Counted from the first letter of the stretch, positions 34,082 through 43,484 are shown. The stretch is DNA of 64,000 bases from Algoriphagus boseongensis (GCF_004362805.1 NZ_SNYF01000007.1:124001-188000), one strand, 5' to 3'. Translations and numbers: made by a program. The notes: generated from the letters alone by a model not told the origin.

Positions 34082-36535
34082 TTAATAGATCAATTGAAAT
34101 TCCGGAGAAAGGAAAATAGCCCAAAGAAAATCTTGGATTTCATCAGGTTCTGCCTTTGCACCGAAGGTTTTCTTGGCCAGTTCCAGCTCTTTTGAGTTAG
34201 GCTTCCTTAGAAATGCGTTTTGGTAAATCTGTCCTGTAAATTCCTCAGGATTGGAATAGGCCTCGGCCCATTTTTCTCCTCCTTTCGCCAAAGCCTTGTT
34301 CAATTTTTCCCCATTACTTAATTCCAGTGCTTGCAACAAACTTGCCTGGGAATCGCGACTTGTGGAGACAATTTCACGATTTGGTCTGCCAAGTGCTTTG
34401 AGAAATTCATTATTGGCTACCAAAGAAGCCCTAGTATAGGAAAGGTTTGGCCTCGCCTCAGGAATCAATTCATAAGGTCGAAACTTAACCTCAACAGAAT
34501 CAAACAAAGGAGCAGCGATTTTTCCCACTGCATCGGCAAATTGCTCGGCGGTGATTCTTCTTTGAATTACTCCTTGGAATTTGAAGTTTTCTCCCAAAAG
34601 CTGATCTGGAGAAGCTACCTTGATTACCTGGGTTTGGTAAATTCTGGAAGTGGTGATTTGGTAGACCAAGCGCTTGAGGTCGTAGCCATTTTCCACAAAA
34701 TCCACTGCCAGCCAATCCAATAAATCCTGGCTCCAAGGTTCATTGTCCATTTCGTCAACTGGCTCCACGATTCCTCTTCCCATCAATTGCTTCCAGACTC
34801 TGTTGACAATAGTTCGATACATTCTACCATTGGCAGGCTGAACCAGTTGCTCGGAGAGTTGCCTGAGTTTCTCAGCCTTTGGAGCCAAGCTGTCAATTTC
34901 CCCCAGTTCTTCCCAGAGAATTTCTGTCTTCGCCATCACACCAGTTGGTTTTTCACAACGACTAACTTCCAGTGTGGTGTCAGCGAAAATATTGGCAAAA
35001 GCGTAGGATTCTTCCAGTTTCCAATCGCTGATAAAGCTATCGTGGCAGGAAGCACATTTGAGGTTTAAACCCAAAATTACCTGTCCCACATTTTGGGCAG
35101 CCTGCATTTCGGTTCGTTGGGAGGCATTTACGGTTCCCCTCCATCGGATTCCTTCAATGAACCCCTTCGACTTTTCATCGGGGTTTAGGAGTTCTTTGAC
35201 AAACTGATCATACGGTTTGTTTTCCCGAATTGAAGTATAAAGCCAATCTGTGATCGCATACCTTCCTTTAGTGATATAGCCCGTTCCGGTATAGTCATTT
35301 CTCAAGGCATCATTCCAAAAGGTCAGCCAGTGTTGGGTGTAATCATCCTTTCTTTCCAAAAGAGATTGGATCAAAATGGATCTTTTGTTAGGTCGTGAAT
35401 CACCCTCCAAGGCTTTCAAATCTTCCGGACTAGGAAGCAAGCCGATAATATCTAAATAGGCCCTACGGATAAAAGTCCGTTCGTCGATTTGCTCTCCCCA
35501 GGAAAGTTGATTTTCTTCAAAATATTGATTCACCCATAGATCGATCGGGTTTTGTAAGCCGGATTTTGGAGTAGGTAATTCAGGTTTTCTTGGAGCCAAT
35601 GCTGCCACCCGGTAGACCGATTGTTGTTCTACACCATCCGGCCAAGGAGCTCCCTTTTCCACCCAAAGAGTCAAAAGTCTGATTTCATCTTTGGACAGCA
35701 AATTCCCCTTCTCAGGCATGACATCCTTATGGTTTTTGGAAAGGGAAATTCTGCGAATTAGCTCGCTCTTTTCGGGATTGCCTGGTTCCAGGATGGGTCC
35801 ACTTTCTCCTCCCGCAAATACAAATTCCTTTTCATCCAATCGTAATTCCCCTTCTATTTTTGCTCCAGAGTGGCATTTGTAGCAGTTGTGCGCAAAAACT
35901 GAACGGACATTGGTTACTAGCTGTATTTCTTGATCTGGACTGATTTCGGATGAAAATGTAGCCAAGTCAATGGTAAGGGATGGTGGAGCAGAGGTTTCGG
36001 AATTTCCAGGAAGGACTTCGGTCAAGTAATCCTCTCCATGTGTCAAAGAAGCCCCGAAGTGCCCAGCAAATCCTACCCCAATTGAGGTTAAAAAGAGAAA
36101 TGCTCGATAAGTCCTAATTGATCTAGAATCTCCTTTTTCAATCGCGTTTTTTGAAAAGAAAAGAAGGAAAATCCCGAATACAGCACTTCCAAAGCCCAGG
36201 AATTTATGAATATCCAAGGTGCTTCCACTGGTTGCTTCATTGGTAGCTAGGAGTAAACCAAAAATGGCTGAAATCACCGCCGACAGCACACCAAAAGTCA
36301 CTAAAAGACCAATTGCTTTTCGAAGAGGTTGATGGAAATTTTTGAGGGTATGCAGTTCCAGAAAAGCAGCGAAAACTAGCAGTGCGATCGGGAAGTGAAC
36401 CAACATGGGATGAAGCCTTCCCAAAAATTGACTCAACCAAAAATCAGAAAGGAGTTCAGCATTCTGGCTGAGTGCCATAATTGCTGAAAACAGCATCAAA
36501 AAGATTAGGGTTGGTAAAAACTTCTTGGTTAGCAA
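34082..36535 (-). CDS. DUF2231 - PSCyt1 - DUF1549 - DUF1553 multidomain cytochrome c-like membrane protein
   Basis: An 817-aa protein. The N-terminal 165 residues form a DUF2231-like four-helix membrane unit (HPMLVHFPIALLVFAAF; HKFLGFGSAVFG; AGHFGASLTHGED). A planctomycete-type cytochrome c domain follows, with heme site CYKCH (218-222) and later SELIRRISL...HKDVMPEKG. Then come DUF1549 (IDLWVNQYFEENQLSW, DERTFIRRAYLDIIGLLPSP), with a second CxxCH (CASCH, about residue 503), and DUF1553 (MYRTIVNRVWKQLMGRGIVE). It appears to be a membrane-bound redox protein facing the periplasm. The partner DUF1501 gene follows. The biochemical role of this assembly is not established. Confidence 0.88.
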   Translation of the reverse strand: MLTKKFLPTLIFLMLFSAIMALSQNAELLSDFWLSQFLGRLHPMLVHFPIALLVFAAFLELHTLKNFHQPLRKAIGLLVTFGVLSAVISAIFGLLLATNEATSGSTLDIHKFLGFGSAVFGIFLLFFSKNAIEKGDSRSIRTYRAFLFLTSIGVGFAGHFGASLTHGEDYLTEVLPGNSETSAPPSLTIDLATFSSEISPDQEIQLVTNVRSVFAHNCYKCHSGAKIEGELRLDEKEFVFAGGESGPILEPGNPEKSELIRRISLSKNHKDVMPEKGNLLSKDEIRLLTLWVEKGAPWPDGVEQQSVYRVAALAPRKPELPTPKSGLQNPIDLWVNQYFEENQLSWGEQIDERTFIRRAYLDIIGLLPSPEDLKALEGDSRPNKRSILIQSLLERKDDYTQHWLTFWNDALRNDYTGTGYITKGRYAITDWLYTSIRENKPYDQFVKELLNPDEKSKGFIEGIRWRGTVNASQRTEMQAAQNVGQVILGLNLKCASCHDSFISDWKLEESYAFANIFADTTLEVSRCEKPTGVMAKTEILWEELGEIDSLAPKAEKLRQLSEQLVQPANGRMYRTIVNRVWKQLMGRGIVEPVDEMDNEPWSQDLLDWLAVDFVENGYDLKRLVYQITTSRIYQTQVIKVASPDQLLGENFKFQGVIQRRITAEQFADAVGKIAAPLFDSVEVKFRPYELIPEARPNLSYTRASLVANNEFLKALGRPNREIVSTSRDSQASLLQALELSNGEKLNKALAKGGEKWAEAYSNPEEFTGQIYQNAFLRKPNSKELELAKKTFGAKAEPDEIQDFLWAIFLSPEFQLIY

Positions 36536-36674
36536 GGTGAGAGTGACTAGTACTTTGGGCTTGAGAAAATTGAATTACTGAAAAAATATAAGGGTTTTAG
36601 GCAGACTTTCTATCCTGAGCCCGAAGGAAAAATGTTGATTCAAAAAGATTTCTTCAGAGATAAGAAATAAAAAA

Positions 36675-36701
36675 AGCCCAAACCGAATTTCGGTTTGGGC
36701 T
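36675..36701 (-). terminator. Strong terminator behind the PQQ-dehydrogenase gene
   Basis: AGCCCAAACCGAA pairs with TTCGGTTTGGGCT, a 12-13 bp near-perfect stem, and the minus-strand transcript continues into TTTTTATTT. It separates the PQQ-type dehydrogenase gene from the DUF2231/DUF1549 gene, which therefore probably has its own promoter in 36536-36674. Confidence 0.85.
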
Positions 36702-36718
36702 AGATCTAGCTGATCAGT

Positions 36719-39529
36719 TTATTGATCTGCTTTGTTTTTGAATTCTATTTCGTTGATACCCATCAGGACTTCCTCGTTTTTGGCATCAGCGTTTTTAAAT
36801 ACGAAGTAAATATCCTGCATACCTGCCGTCGGCTTGATCATTACCTTGGCTCGGTTGGAGTTCATTCTTTGCCATTCCTGCATGCTCACTCCTTGTGGTG
36901 GTCTGAACCCTCCTCCGTCTTTTCTGCCAATCTTTTCAGATTGTCCAAGTAGTTCTCCAGTAGGAGATCCAAGGCGGATTTCGACAGAACCTCCCAAGGC
37001 TCCATTTCTTTGGGTTATGGATGCCAAAACATCAATTTGAACTATTCCACTCAGGTCAATTCCTTTCAAGGCAAAATGAGAATTGTCACCCGCCATCAAA
37101 AAACTTACCCGTGGTGTGGTTAGCAATTGTACCCCTTTTCGGTCAACAGATATTTGTGGATCTACAAAAGGAGATCTCAAGGCAATGAAATCTACTCCAT
37201 TCAAGGAGCCAATTGATCCTGAACCTTTGTCAGCGTATGCAGCTCTAAGCAAGAAGCTTCCTTGTCCATTTTCACCTTCAGGGATCACTGCAGTCACTTT
37301 TCCAGTCAAAGGAAGAGAAGCAATATTAGCCTGCTCATCATCCATTGCAAGAATGTAATCTACCATTCTTCTGGCATCCGCATCGCTCAAGGATGGATGG
37401 GCACTCATTCCATGCTCACCCCAAACTCCAGCACCACCATTTTTGATTTTGCCAATGAGGTAGCTCACATTTTCCTCTGAATTCGGATATTTTTCAGCCA
37501 CTGCCTGGTAGCTTGGACCGATTGATTTTTCCTGGTATTGGTGGCAGGATTTACAATCACTCGCCTCAATTAGGTTTTTACCCAAATTCAAAATTGCGAC
37601 GTTCTCCACTCCGCTTTGCTTGGAGGCTATCTCGATTGGATCAAAACCTGCCGGAACATAATCAAAGGTTACAGCTACTTCTTCTGTCTTGATCGTGCCA
37701 TCGCCTGTATTTCCGTCTTCCTTATCTGAAACAGAAATCGCATAGGTCAATTCCTTATCTCCAAACCAGAAGCTCTTATTCATATTTCCAAAATCAATAG
37801 CAACCACTGGAGGCTCATTACCTGCTGTGATTTCCAAAGAACTTGAATTGCTTTCGCCTTTCGTATCAGTCACTGTAAGGGTTACTTGGTAGGTTCCGGC
37901 TTCGCTGAATGTAAAGCTTGGATTTGCGTCTGTAAGCGTTTGGTTAAAGCCAGCGCCATTGGTGATAGTCCAAGAATAGGTCAATTTACCTTGATCGTAA
38001 TCATCAAAGTCATTGGTTCCTTCAGAACTGAAATTGACCGTTAAAGGCGCCGCGCCAGAGTTCTTGTCCGCAGATGCAGAAACATTCGGTTTGCGATTGC
38101 CTTTATTGTATTCGATTTTGATTAGGCGGGAATTCGCATTTCCACGGAACCAAGCAGATCCGTACTCCAAAATGTAAAGCGAACCATCCGGTCCGAAATC
38201 CATATCAATAGCAGAGCTGAATGTTTCATTTGGCAGGAATCTTTCCATTCCGACATAGTCCCCATTTTCATCCATAGAAACCGCGAAAATCCAGCCTCTC
38301 ATAAAGTCCACTATCAGCCATTTTCCTTCGTAATAAGCTGGGAAAACATAAGGAGCGTCCTTTTTGAAATCAGCTTTTCTGAAAACAGGACCCCCAGTCG
38401 CACTTCTTCCTGAGCTTCCCAATTGAGGGAAAACCTCAGAAATTCCATAAGGATAATAAATCATGGCCGGAACTACCGGAGTTGGTAATTCTCTCAGACC
38501 GGTATTGTTTCTGGATTCGTTTACCGGTTTGTTGACATCAAAAGGCTCTCCATAGGTGCCAGCATCAAAGTCATGTTTGTTATAAGGGAAATTATCCCCG
38601 ATGAAATAAGGCCATCCAAAGAATCCCGGTCCTTTAGCTTGGTTGAATTCATCATATCCACGAGGACCCCAAATGGAGTCTACAGAAGCATCTGGTCCCA
38701 CTTCACCCCAATAGAGATAGCCAGTTTTGCTGTCCAAAGTTGGTCTCCATGGATTTCGATGTCCCATGGTGTAGATTTCAGGACGGGTTTTTTCAGTTCC
38801 TTCTGGGAAAAGGTTTCCTTTAGGGATAGTATAAGAGCCATCATCTTCCGGATGGATTCTTAAAATTTTACCTCTCAAGTCATTGGTATTTCCAGGTGCT
38901 CTCTGGTCATCATTATTTTCAAATCCAGGACGATCGTCCAAGTTTGAAGAGCCTTCACGAGGATTAACAGTATTATTTCCAACGGTCAGGTATAGATTTC
39001 CCTCCGCATCGAATACCATCCCGCCTCCGGTGTGGCAGCATTCCTCTCGCTGCGTAGGCACTTCCAGTACGATCTTTTTTGAAGATTCAACAAGCTCATT
39101 TCCGCGAAGCTCCCATCTGGCCAAGACATGTTTGGTGTCTGTTGGATCTGCATAATACATGTAGATCCAGTTGTTTTTTGCATAATCCGGGTGAGCGATG
39201 ACGCCCATCAAGCCTTCTTCAGCCTCTCTGGTTACACCTTCTTTGTTGGTGTATTTGGTGTTAACCGGAATAGTCGCTACCAAAGTCACTTCTCGTGTCG
39301 CCTCATCCAGAATCTTCACTCCACCTTTTCTTTCCACAAAAAGAATTTTTCCACCTGGAAGGAAGGTCATTTCCATAGGCTCATCCATTCCCTCAGTCAA
39401 AACGACTTTGGTGAATCGGTTGTCCTCTGGTTTGATAGTAGGGTCATCTTCCGGTTCTGATTTACAAGCCATAACGGCTAGTGTCAATAGCACCGCAGAA
39501 ATTGATTTCCGTTGCAAAATTTTCCACAT
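36719..39529 (-). CDS. PQQ-dependent sugar dehydrogenase - PKD - cytochrome c - carbohydrate-binding lipoprotein
   Basis: A 936-aa lipoprotein (LAVMAC, Cys22). Four parts are visible. A six-bladed GSDH-type propeller (about 35-475) has GLMGVIAHPDY, CCHTGGGMVFD, IYTMGHRNPW and GPDGSLYILEYG. A PKD domain follows (about 485-570, FSSEGTNDFDDYD). A class I cytochrome c domain (about 645-740) has CKSCH and an axial-Met loop GEHGMSAHP. A C-terminal carbohydrate-binding-like beta domain (about 790-930) closes the protein. The plan suggests a surface or periplasmic dehydrogenase that passes electrons to its own heme. Whether it truly binds PQQ is inference. Confidence 0.87.
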   Translation of the reverse strand: MWKILQRKSISAVLLTLAVMACKSEPEDDPTIKPEDNRFTKVVLTEGMDEPMEMTFLPGGKILFVERKGGVKILDEATREVTLVATIPVNTKYTNKEGVTREAEEGLMGVIAHPDYAKNNWIYMYYADPTDTKHVLARWELRGNELVESSKKIVLEVPTQREECCHTGGGMVFDAEGNLYLTVGNNTVNPREGSSNLDDRPGFENNDDQRAPGNTNDLRGKILRIHPEDDGSYTIPKGNLFPEGTEKTRPEIYTMGHRNPWRPTLDSKTGYLYWGEVGPDASVDSIWGPRGYDEFNQAKGPGFFGWPYFIGDNFPYNKHDFDAGTYGEPFDVNKPVNESRNNTGLRELPTPVVPAMIYYPYGISEVFPQLGSSGRSATGGPVFRKADFKKDAPYVFPAYYEGKWLIVDFMRGWIFAVSMDENGDYVGMERFLPNETFSSAIDMDFGPDGSLYILEYGSAWFRGNANSRLIKIEYNKGNRKPNVSASADKNSGAAPLTVNFSSEGTNDFDDYDQGKLTYSWTITNGAGFNQTLTDANPSFTFSEAGTYQVTLTVTDTKGESNSSSLEITAGNEPPVVAIDFGNMNKSFWFGDKELTYAISVSDKEDGNTGDGTIKTEEVAVTFDYVPAGFDPIEIASKQSGVENVAILNLGKNLIEASDCKSCHQYQEKSIGPSYQAVAEKYPNSEENVSYLIGKIKNGGAGVWGEHGMSAHPSLSDADARRMVDYILAMDDEQANIASLPLTGKVTAVIPEGENGQGSFLLRAAYADKGSGSIGSLNGVDFIALRSPFVDPQISVDRKGVQLLTTPRVSFLMAGDNSHFALKGIDLSGIVQIDVLASITQRNGALGGSVEIRLGSPTGELLGQSEKIGRKDGGGFRPPQGVSMQEWQRMNSNRAKVMIKPTAGMQDIYFVFKNADAKNEEVLMGINEIEFKNKADQ

Positions 39530-39786
39530 AGGATTATCGGGATTTTTTAAACTGGTTTATTTCTATTGTCTCAAGTCTGGACAAAAGAAAATCAATATCC
39601 AAAATGTATTTCGGTTTCGGTAAAAATTCAGGATAAATGCCTTATGGAACTGATTGATAATTTGGGTGAAAGGAAATTCTAAAAGGTGTTTATCGAGCAA
39701 GATTAAATTCTCTAAAAAATGCCAATCGTAAAAAACTCTCTCTACTCCTCAGATCTTTTTTTAATTTTTACCCAAAGCCAAATCCT

Positions 39787-41148
39787 ATGAAAAAATTATT
39801 GCTCTTTCTTACCCTGTTTCCCGCGGTGGTTTTCGGCCAAAATCATGAAGAAAATATCCGAAAAATTTATGATGCGGAATTGAGCTCAGGGCATACCTAT
39901 GAAAACCTTCGATACCTCACCAAGCGAATTGGTAACAGGCTTGCTGGTTCCTCAGGTGCTGCGGCGGCAGTGGAATGGACCAGGCAATTGATGGAAAATT
40001 ATGGCTTTGATACCGTTTACCTTCAGCCTGTTATGGTTCCCCACTGGGACAGAGGTGGGAAGGATGTGGTGAAAATCGTCAATTCCACAAAGCACGGAAC
40101 ACTAGAATTAAGTGCACTTGCTTTGGGAAATACAGAAGGAACAGGCCCATCTGGTCTAGTCGGAAATGTAATCGAAGTAAAAAGCATAGCTGAGTTACGA
40201 GAACTTGGAGATAAGGTGAAAGGGAAAATTGTCTTTTTCAATGGACCGATGGACCCCAAGAAAATTGACGCCTTTGAAGCCTATGGGGAAGCAAATCCTC
40301 AAAGAAGTTCGGGAGCCGCTGAAGCAAGTAAATTGGGTGCCATCGCCACCTTGGTGAGATCACTGAGCAATAGAATAGATGATTATCCCCACACTGGAAA
40401 TCAGCGGTATAATCCAGATTTCCCCAAAATTCCTGCTTTAGCGATCAGTACTGAAGATGCAGAATTGCTGAGTTCCTTACTTTCAGATCAATCTGACCTA
40501 AAAGTTTACATGGAGTCTTATGGTCAGATGAAGACCGAAAAACTTTCCTATAACGTAATCGGAGAAATCCGAGGAAGTGAAATTCCGAAAGAAATTATTG
40601 CAGTAGGTGGACACTTGGATTCTTGGGATGTGGGAGAGGGAGCACACGATGATGGCTCCGGCTGTATGCAGGCTATAGAAGTGCTGAGACTGTATAAAGA
40701 ATTGGGGTGGAAACCTAAGCGGACCATTCGTGCAGTAATGTGGATGAATGAGGAAAATGGCCTTCGAGGAGGTCAGGAATATGCCAGAGTAGCCAAAGAG
40801 AAAGGCGAGAAGCACATTGCTGCAATTGAATCAGATTCGGGAGGGTTCCTTCCCATCGGGTTTTCTTCAACTGGTACCGAAAGCCAAAGAGAAAAATTGA
40901 AATCTTGGGGAGATTTGTTTAAGCCTTATCAAGTTTGGAATTTGGATAGACCGGGTGGTGGAGCGGATATCGGTCCACTTCGTGATCAAGGCCCGATTCT
41001 TATCGGTTTGAAGCCGGATTCCCAAAAGTATTTTATCTACCATCATACGGAGGCAGATGTTTTTGAAGCAGTGGATCAGCGTGAATTGGAGCTGGGAGCG
41101 GCTGCAATGGCTGCTTTGGTGTACCTGATTGAACAGGAGGGGATTTGA
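39787..41148 (+). CDS. Secreted M28-family metallopeptidase (carboxypeptidase Q-like)
   Basis: A 453-aa zinc peptidase with signal peptide (1-17, AVVFGQ). The PA-like insert spans about residues 115-230. Co-catalytic zinc residues: GGHLDSWDVGEGAHDDGSG (His, Asp, bridging Asp), NEENG with the general base Glu, ESDSGG (Asp) and HHTEAD (His). Family members are aminopeptidases or carboxypeptidases on short peptides. It stands alone, 256 bp from the divergent PQQ-dehydrogenase gene. I see no clear promoter there. Confidence 0.92.
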   Translation: MKKLLLFLTLFPAVVFGQNHEENIRKIYDAELSSGHTYENLRYLTKRIGNRLAGSSGAAAAVEWTRQLMENYGFDTVYLQPVMVPHWDRGGKDVVKIVNSTKHGTLELSALALGNTEGTGPSGLVGNVIEVKSIAELRELGDKVKGKIVFFNGPMDPKKIDAFEAYGEANPQRSSGAAEASKLGAIATLVRSLSNRIDDYPHTGNQRYNPDFPKIPALAISTEDAELLSSLLSDQSDLKVYMESYGQMKTEKLSYNVIGEIRGSEIPKEIIAVGGHLDSWDVGEGAHDDGSGCMQAIEVLRLYKELGWKPKRTIRAVMWMNEENGLRGGQEYARVAKEKGEKHIAAIESDSGGFLPIGFSSTGTESQREKLKSWGDLFKPYQVWNLDRPGGGADIGPLRDQGPILIGLKPDSQKYFIYHHTEADVFEAVDQRELELGAAAMAALVYLIEQEGI

Positions 41149-41167
41149 GTCTTATCTCAGGCTTTTA

Positions 41168-41190
41168 GGAATTAATTGAGCAGTAATTCC
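41168..41190. repeat. Inverted repeat behind the M28 peptidase gene
   Basis: GGAATTA (41168-41174) and TAATTCC (41184-41190) form a perfect 7-bp stem with a 9-nt loop, 20 bp after the stop codon. No T-run follows, so I do not call it a terminator. Confidence 0.4.
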
Positions 41191-41257
41191 AAATTCCCCA
41201 ACTTGGTCCATAACCCTGATTTCTATCATCTTTCAACCCAAGAAATATCAAGCAAGA

Positions 41258-41282
41258 CCAAAGGAAATTCTGTTTCCTTTGG
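41258..41282 (+). promoter_or_regulatory. Perfect 10-bp inverted repeat ahead of fhs
   Basis: CCAAAGGAAA (41258-41267) and TTTCCTTTGG (41273-41282) are exact reverse complements around TTCTG. The right arm ends 14 bp before the fhs ATG at 41297. It may be a dyad operator, or an RNA hairpin that controls access to the translation start. Confidence 0.6.
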
Positions 41283-41296
41283 AAAAAATATCACCC

Positions 41297-42964
41297 ATGA
41301 ATGACCTTCAAATTGCCAATTCGGTAGCGCCCTGGCCTATCCAAGACATAGCTGATCGATTACATATTTCCAGGGAACAGATGGAGATGTACGGAAAATA
41401 CAAAGCAAAAATACCTATCAGTTTGATCGATGAGGAAAAGGTACAGCAATCGAATCTGATTCTGGTTACTGCCATCACCCCGACTCCGGCAGGAGAGGGA
41501 AAAACAACGGTTACCATCGGTCTAAATGATGGTTTGAATCAATTAGGAAATTCTTCCATAGCGGTAATTCGCGAACCGAGCTTAGGACCAGTCTTTGGAA
41601 TTAAGGGTGGCGCTGCTGGTGGAGGTTGGTCACAGGTGATTCCCATGGAGGATATCAATCTTCACTTTACAGGGGATTTTCATGCTATTGAAAAAGCCAA
41701 TAATCTGCTTTCTGCATTGATAGATAATAACATTCAAAGCAAGACCCGAAATCAAGGATTAGACCCAAGGACTATCCTTTGGAAGAGGGCTTTGGATATG
41801 AATGACAGGGCTTTGAGAAATATCCTGATTGGATTAGGAGGGAAAAACGGAGGGATTCCGAGAGAAACTGGCTTTAATATCACGGCAGCCTCTGAAGTGA
41901 TGGCTATCCTTTGCATGAGCAAAGATCTTGAAGATTTAAAGGAAAGATTTGCCAAAATTTATGTTGGAGACCGATGGGACGGAACCCCTGTTTTTGCAAG
42001 GGATTTGAATGCTCAGGGAGCAATGGCAACCCTGATGAAAGAAGCGATCATGCCGAATTTGGTTCAGACTTTGGGACACAATCCTGCGATTATTCACGGG
42101 GGTCCTTTCGCGAATATTGCCCAAGGAACAAACTCCATTTTGGCAACCAAATTAGGTTTGAGTCTAGGAGACTATGTGGTTACCGAAGCAGGTTTTGGAT
42201 CCGATCTAGGGGCTGAAAAGTTTTTCAATATCAAGTGTCGGGCAGCAGGGATTTCTCCAAGGGCGGTGGTTTTAGTGGCCACAATCCGGGCGTTGAAATA
42301 CCATGGTGGCAAATCATTGAAAGAGCTTGCGGAGGAAGATTTGGTGGCATTGGAGAAGGGCCTACCTAATCTGGAAAGGCATTTAGAAAGCCTCCAAAGT
42401 TTTGGAATTCCTGTGGTTGTTGCGCTAAATGTATTCAGCAGCGATACCGATGCAGAGAAACAGCTGGTATTGGATCATTGCCAAAAACTGGGTGTTCAGG
42501 CTGCCTTGAGTGAGGGTTGGGCCAAAGGAGGCGCGGGTTGTCTGGATTTGGGGCAAAAGGTGATCGATGCCGTTGAAAGTTGTCCAAATAGTTTCCAGCC
42601 GACATATGATTTGGAGGATTCAGTTTTGGAGAAAATCAAAAAAGTAAGTCAAAAGATTTATGGAGCAGACGAGGTGATTCTTTCTCAGAAAGCTCAGATT
42701 CAATTGAAGAAAATTGAGGAGTTGGGCTATTCAAATTTTCCTGTTTGTATTGCCAAGACCCAGAAAAGTCTAAGCGATAACGAAAAGCTGAGAGGAAGGC
42801 CAAAAGGATTTGCAATTACTATCCGGGAATTTGAAATAGCGGCAGGAGCCGGTTTTTTGGTGCCCATAGCGGGAGAAATTCTTCGAATGCCAGGTTTGCC
42901 TGAAGTGCCATCTGCGGAATCAGTGAATATCAATTCTGATGGGGTGATTTCTGGCTTATTTTAA
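41297..42964 (+). CDS. fhs: Formate-tetrahydrofolate ligase
   Basis: A 555-aa enzyme making 10-formyl-THF from formate, ATP and THF. The P-loop TPAGEGKTT, the GGAAGGGWSQVIPMEDINLHFTGD block and the closing GEILRMPGLP are diagnostic. I place the start at the ATG of MNDLQIAN; a TTG 18 bp upstream would also be open but sits inside the right arm of the inverted repeat. Its role is one-carbon supply for purines and Met, or formate assimilation. It is a single-gene unit closed by a hairpin towards hsp20. Confidence 0.96.
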   Translation: MNDLQIANSVAPWPIQDIADRLHISREQMEMYGKYKAKIPISLIDEEKVQQSNLILVTAITPTPAGEGKTTVTIGLNDGLNQLGNSSIAVIREPSLGPVFGIKGGAAGGGWSQVIPMEDINLHFTGDFHAIEKANNLLSALIDNNIQSKTRNQGLDPRTILWKRALDMNDRALRNILIGLGGKNGGIPRETGFNITAASEVMAILCMSKDLEDLKERFAKIYVGDRWDGTPVFARDLNAQGAMATLMKEAIMPNLVQTLGHNPAIIHGGPFANIAQGTNSILATKLGLSLGDYVVTEAGFGSDLGAEKFFNIKCRAAGISPRAVVLVATIRALKYHGGKSLKELAEEDLVALEKGLPNLERHLESLQSFGIPVVVALNVFSSDTDAEKQLVLDHCQKLGVQAALSEGWAKGGAGCLDLGQKVIDAVESCPNSFQPTYDLEDSVLEKIKKVSQKIYGADEVILSQKAQIQLKKIEELGYSNFPVCIAKTQKSLSDNEKLRGRPKGFAITIREFEIAAGAGFLVPIAGEILRMPGLPEVPSAESVNINSDGVISGLF

Positions 42965-42986
42965 TTCGAGTTATACCAAAAAGGAA

Positions 42987-43013
42987 AACCCCGTGCAGCC
43001 AATGCCGGGGTTT
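42987..43013. terminator. Hairpin between converging fhs and hsp20
   Basis: AAACCCCG and CGGGGTTT form an 8-bp GC-rich stem with an 11-nt loop, 23 bp after the fhs stop codon. It has no long T-run on the plus side (TTTACCC), so termination is probable but not certain. It lies between two converging genes. Confidence 0.55.
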
Positions 43014-43037
43014 ACCCTATGATTAAAAAATATCCTT

Positions 43038-43484
43038 TCAGACTACTTCAATGGCCTTTTTTGCTTTAGGCATATTCAATGCTTTTTTAGGTAGGATCAG
43101 GTTCAAAATTCCCTTTTCGTACTTAGCATCAATTTTATTTTCATCGACGTATTCTGGAAGTGCAAACGATCTCCTGATGCTGGAATAGGAAAATTCTTTT
43201 TTCATGTAATTGTCCTTTTCCTCTTTCACCTCATTCTTTTTCTCAGCGGAGATGTTAAGAACTCCTTCCACCACCTCCACCTTGAAATCTTTCTTTTCAA
43301 AGCCTGGAGCGGAGAGTTCCACCTTAAATTCATGATCATTTTCAATGACATTGGCAGAAGGGATTTCTGCGGATTTTTCCATAAATCCGAAGTTTTCTTC
43401 CAACTCAAAGGGATTTTCTGTGCCAAAAAAATCCTGCATCATTTTTGGCCAGAAGCTTCGATTTTTTCTAACTAGAGTGCTCAT
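43038..43484 (-). CDS. Hsp20 / alpha-crystallin small heat-shock protein
   Basis: A 148-aa small chaperone. The alpha-crystallin domain (about 38-140) shows VELSAPGFEKKDFKVEVVEG, VLNISAEKK, SIRRSFALPEYVDENKIDAK, and YEKGILNLILPK. It binds unfolding proteins in an ATP-independent way in the cytosol. An LxxxI/V-type C-terminal tail (KAIEVV) suits oligomer contacts. The 266-bp upstream region holds a 7-bp inverted repeat (43577-43596) but no heat-shock element I recognise. Confidence 0.95.
   Translation of the reverse strand: MSTLVRKNRSFWPKMMQDFFGTENPFELEENFGFMEKSAEIPSANVIENDHEFKVELSAPGFEKKDFKVEVVEGVLNISAEKKNEVKEEKDNYMKKEFSYSSIRRSFALPEYVDENKIDAKYEKGILNLILPKKALNMPKAKKAIEVV

Noticed and set aside
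41279..41296. TTG start for fhs six codons upstream
   Set aside because: It falls in the right arm of the inverted repeat, and the ATG at 41297 gives the usual N-terminus for the family.
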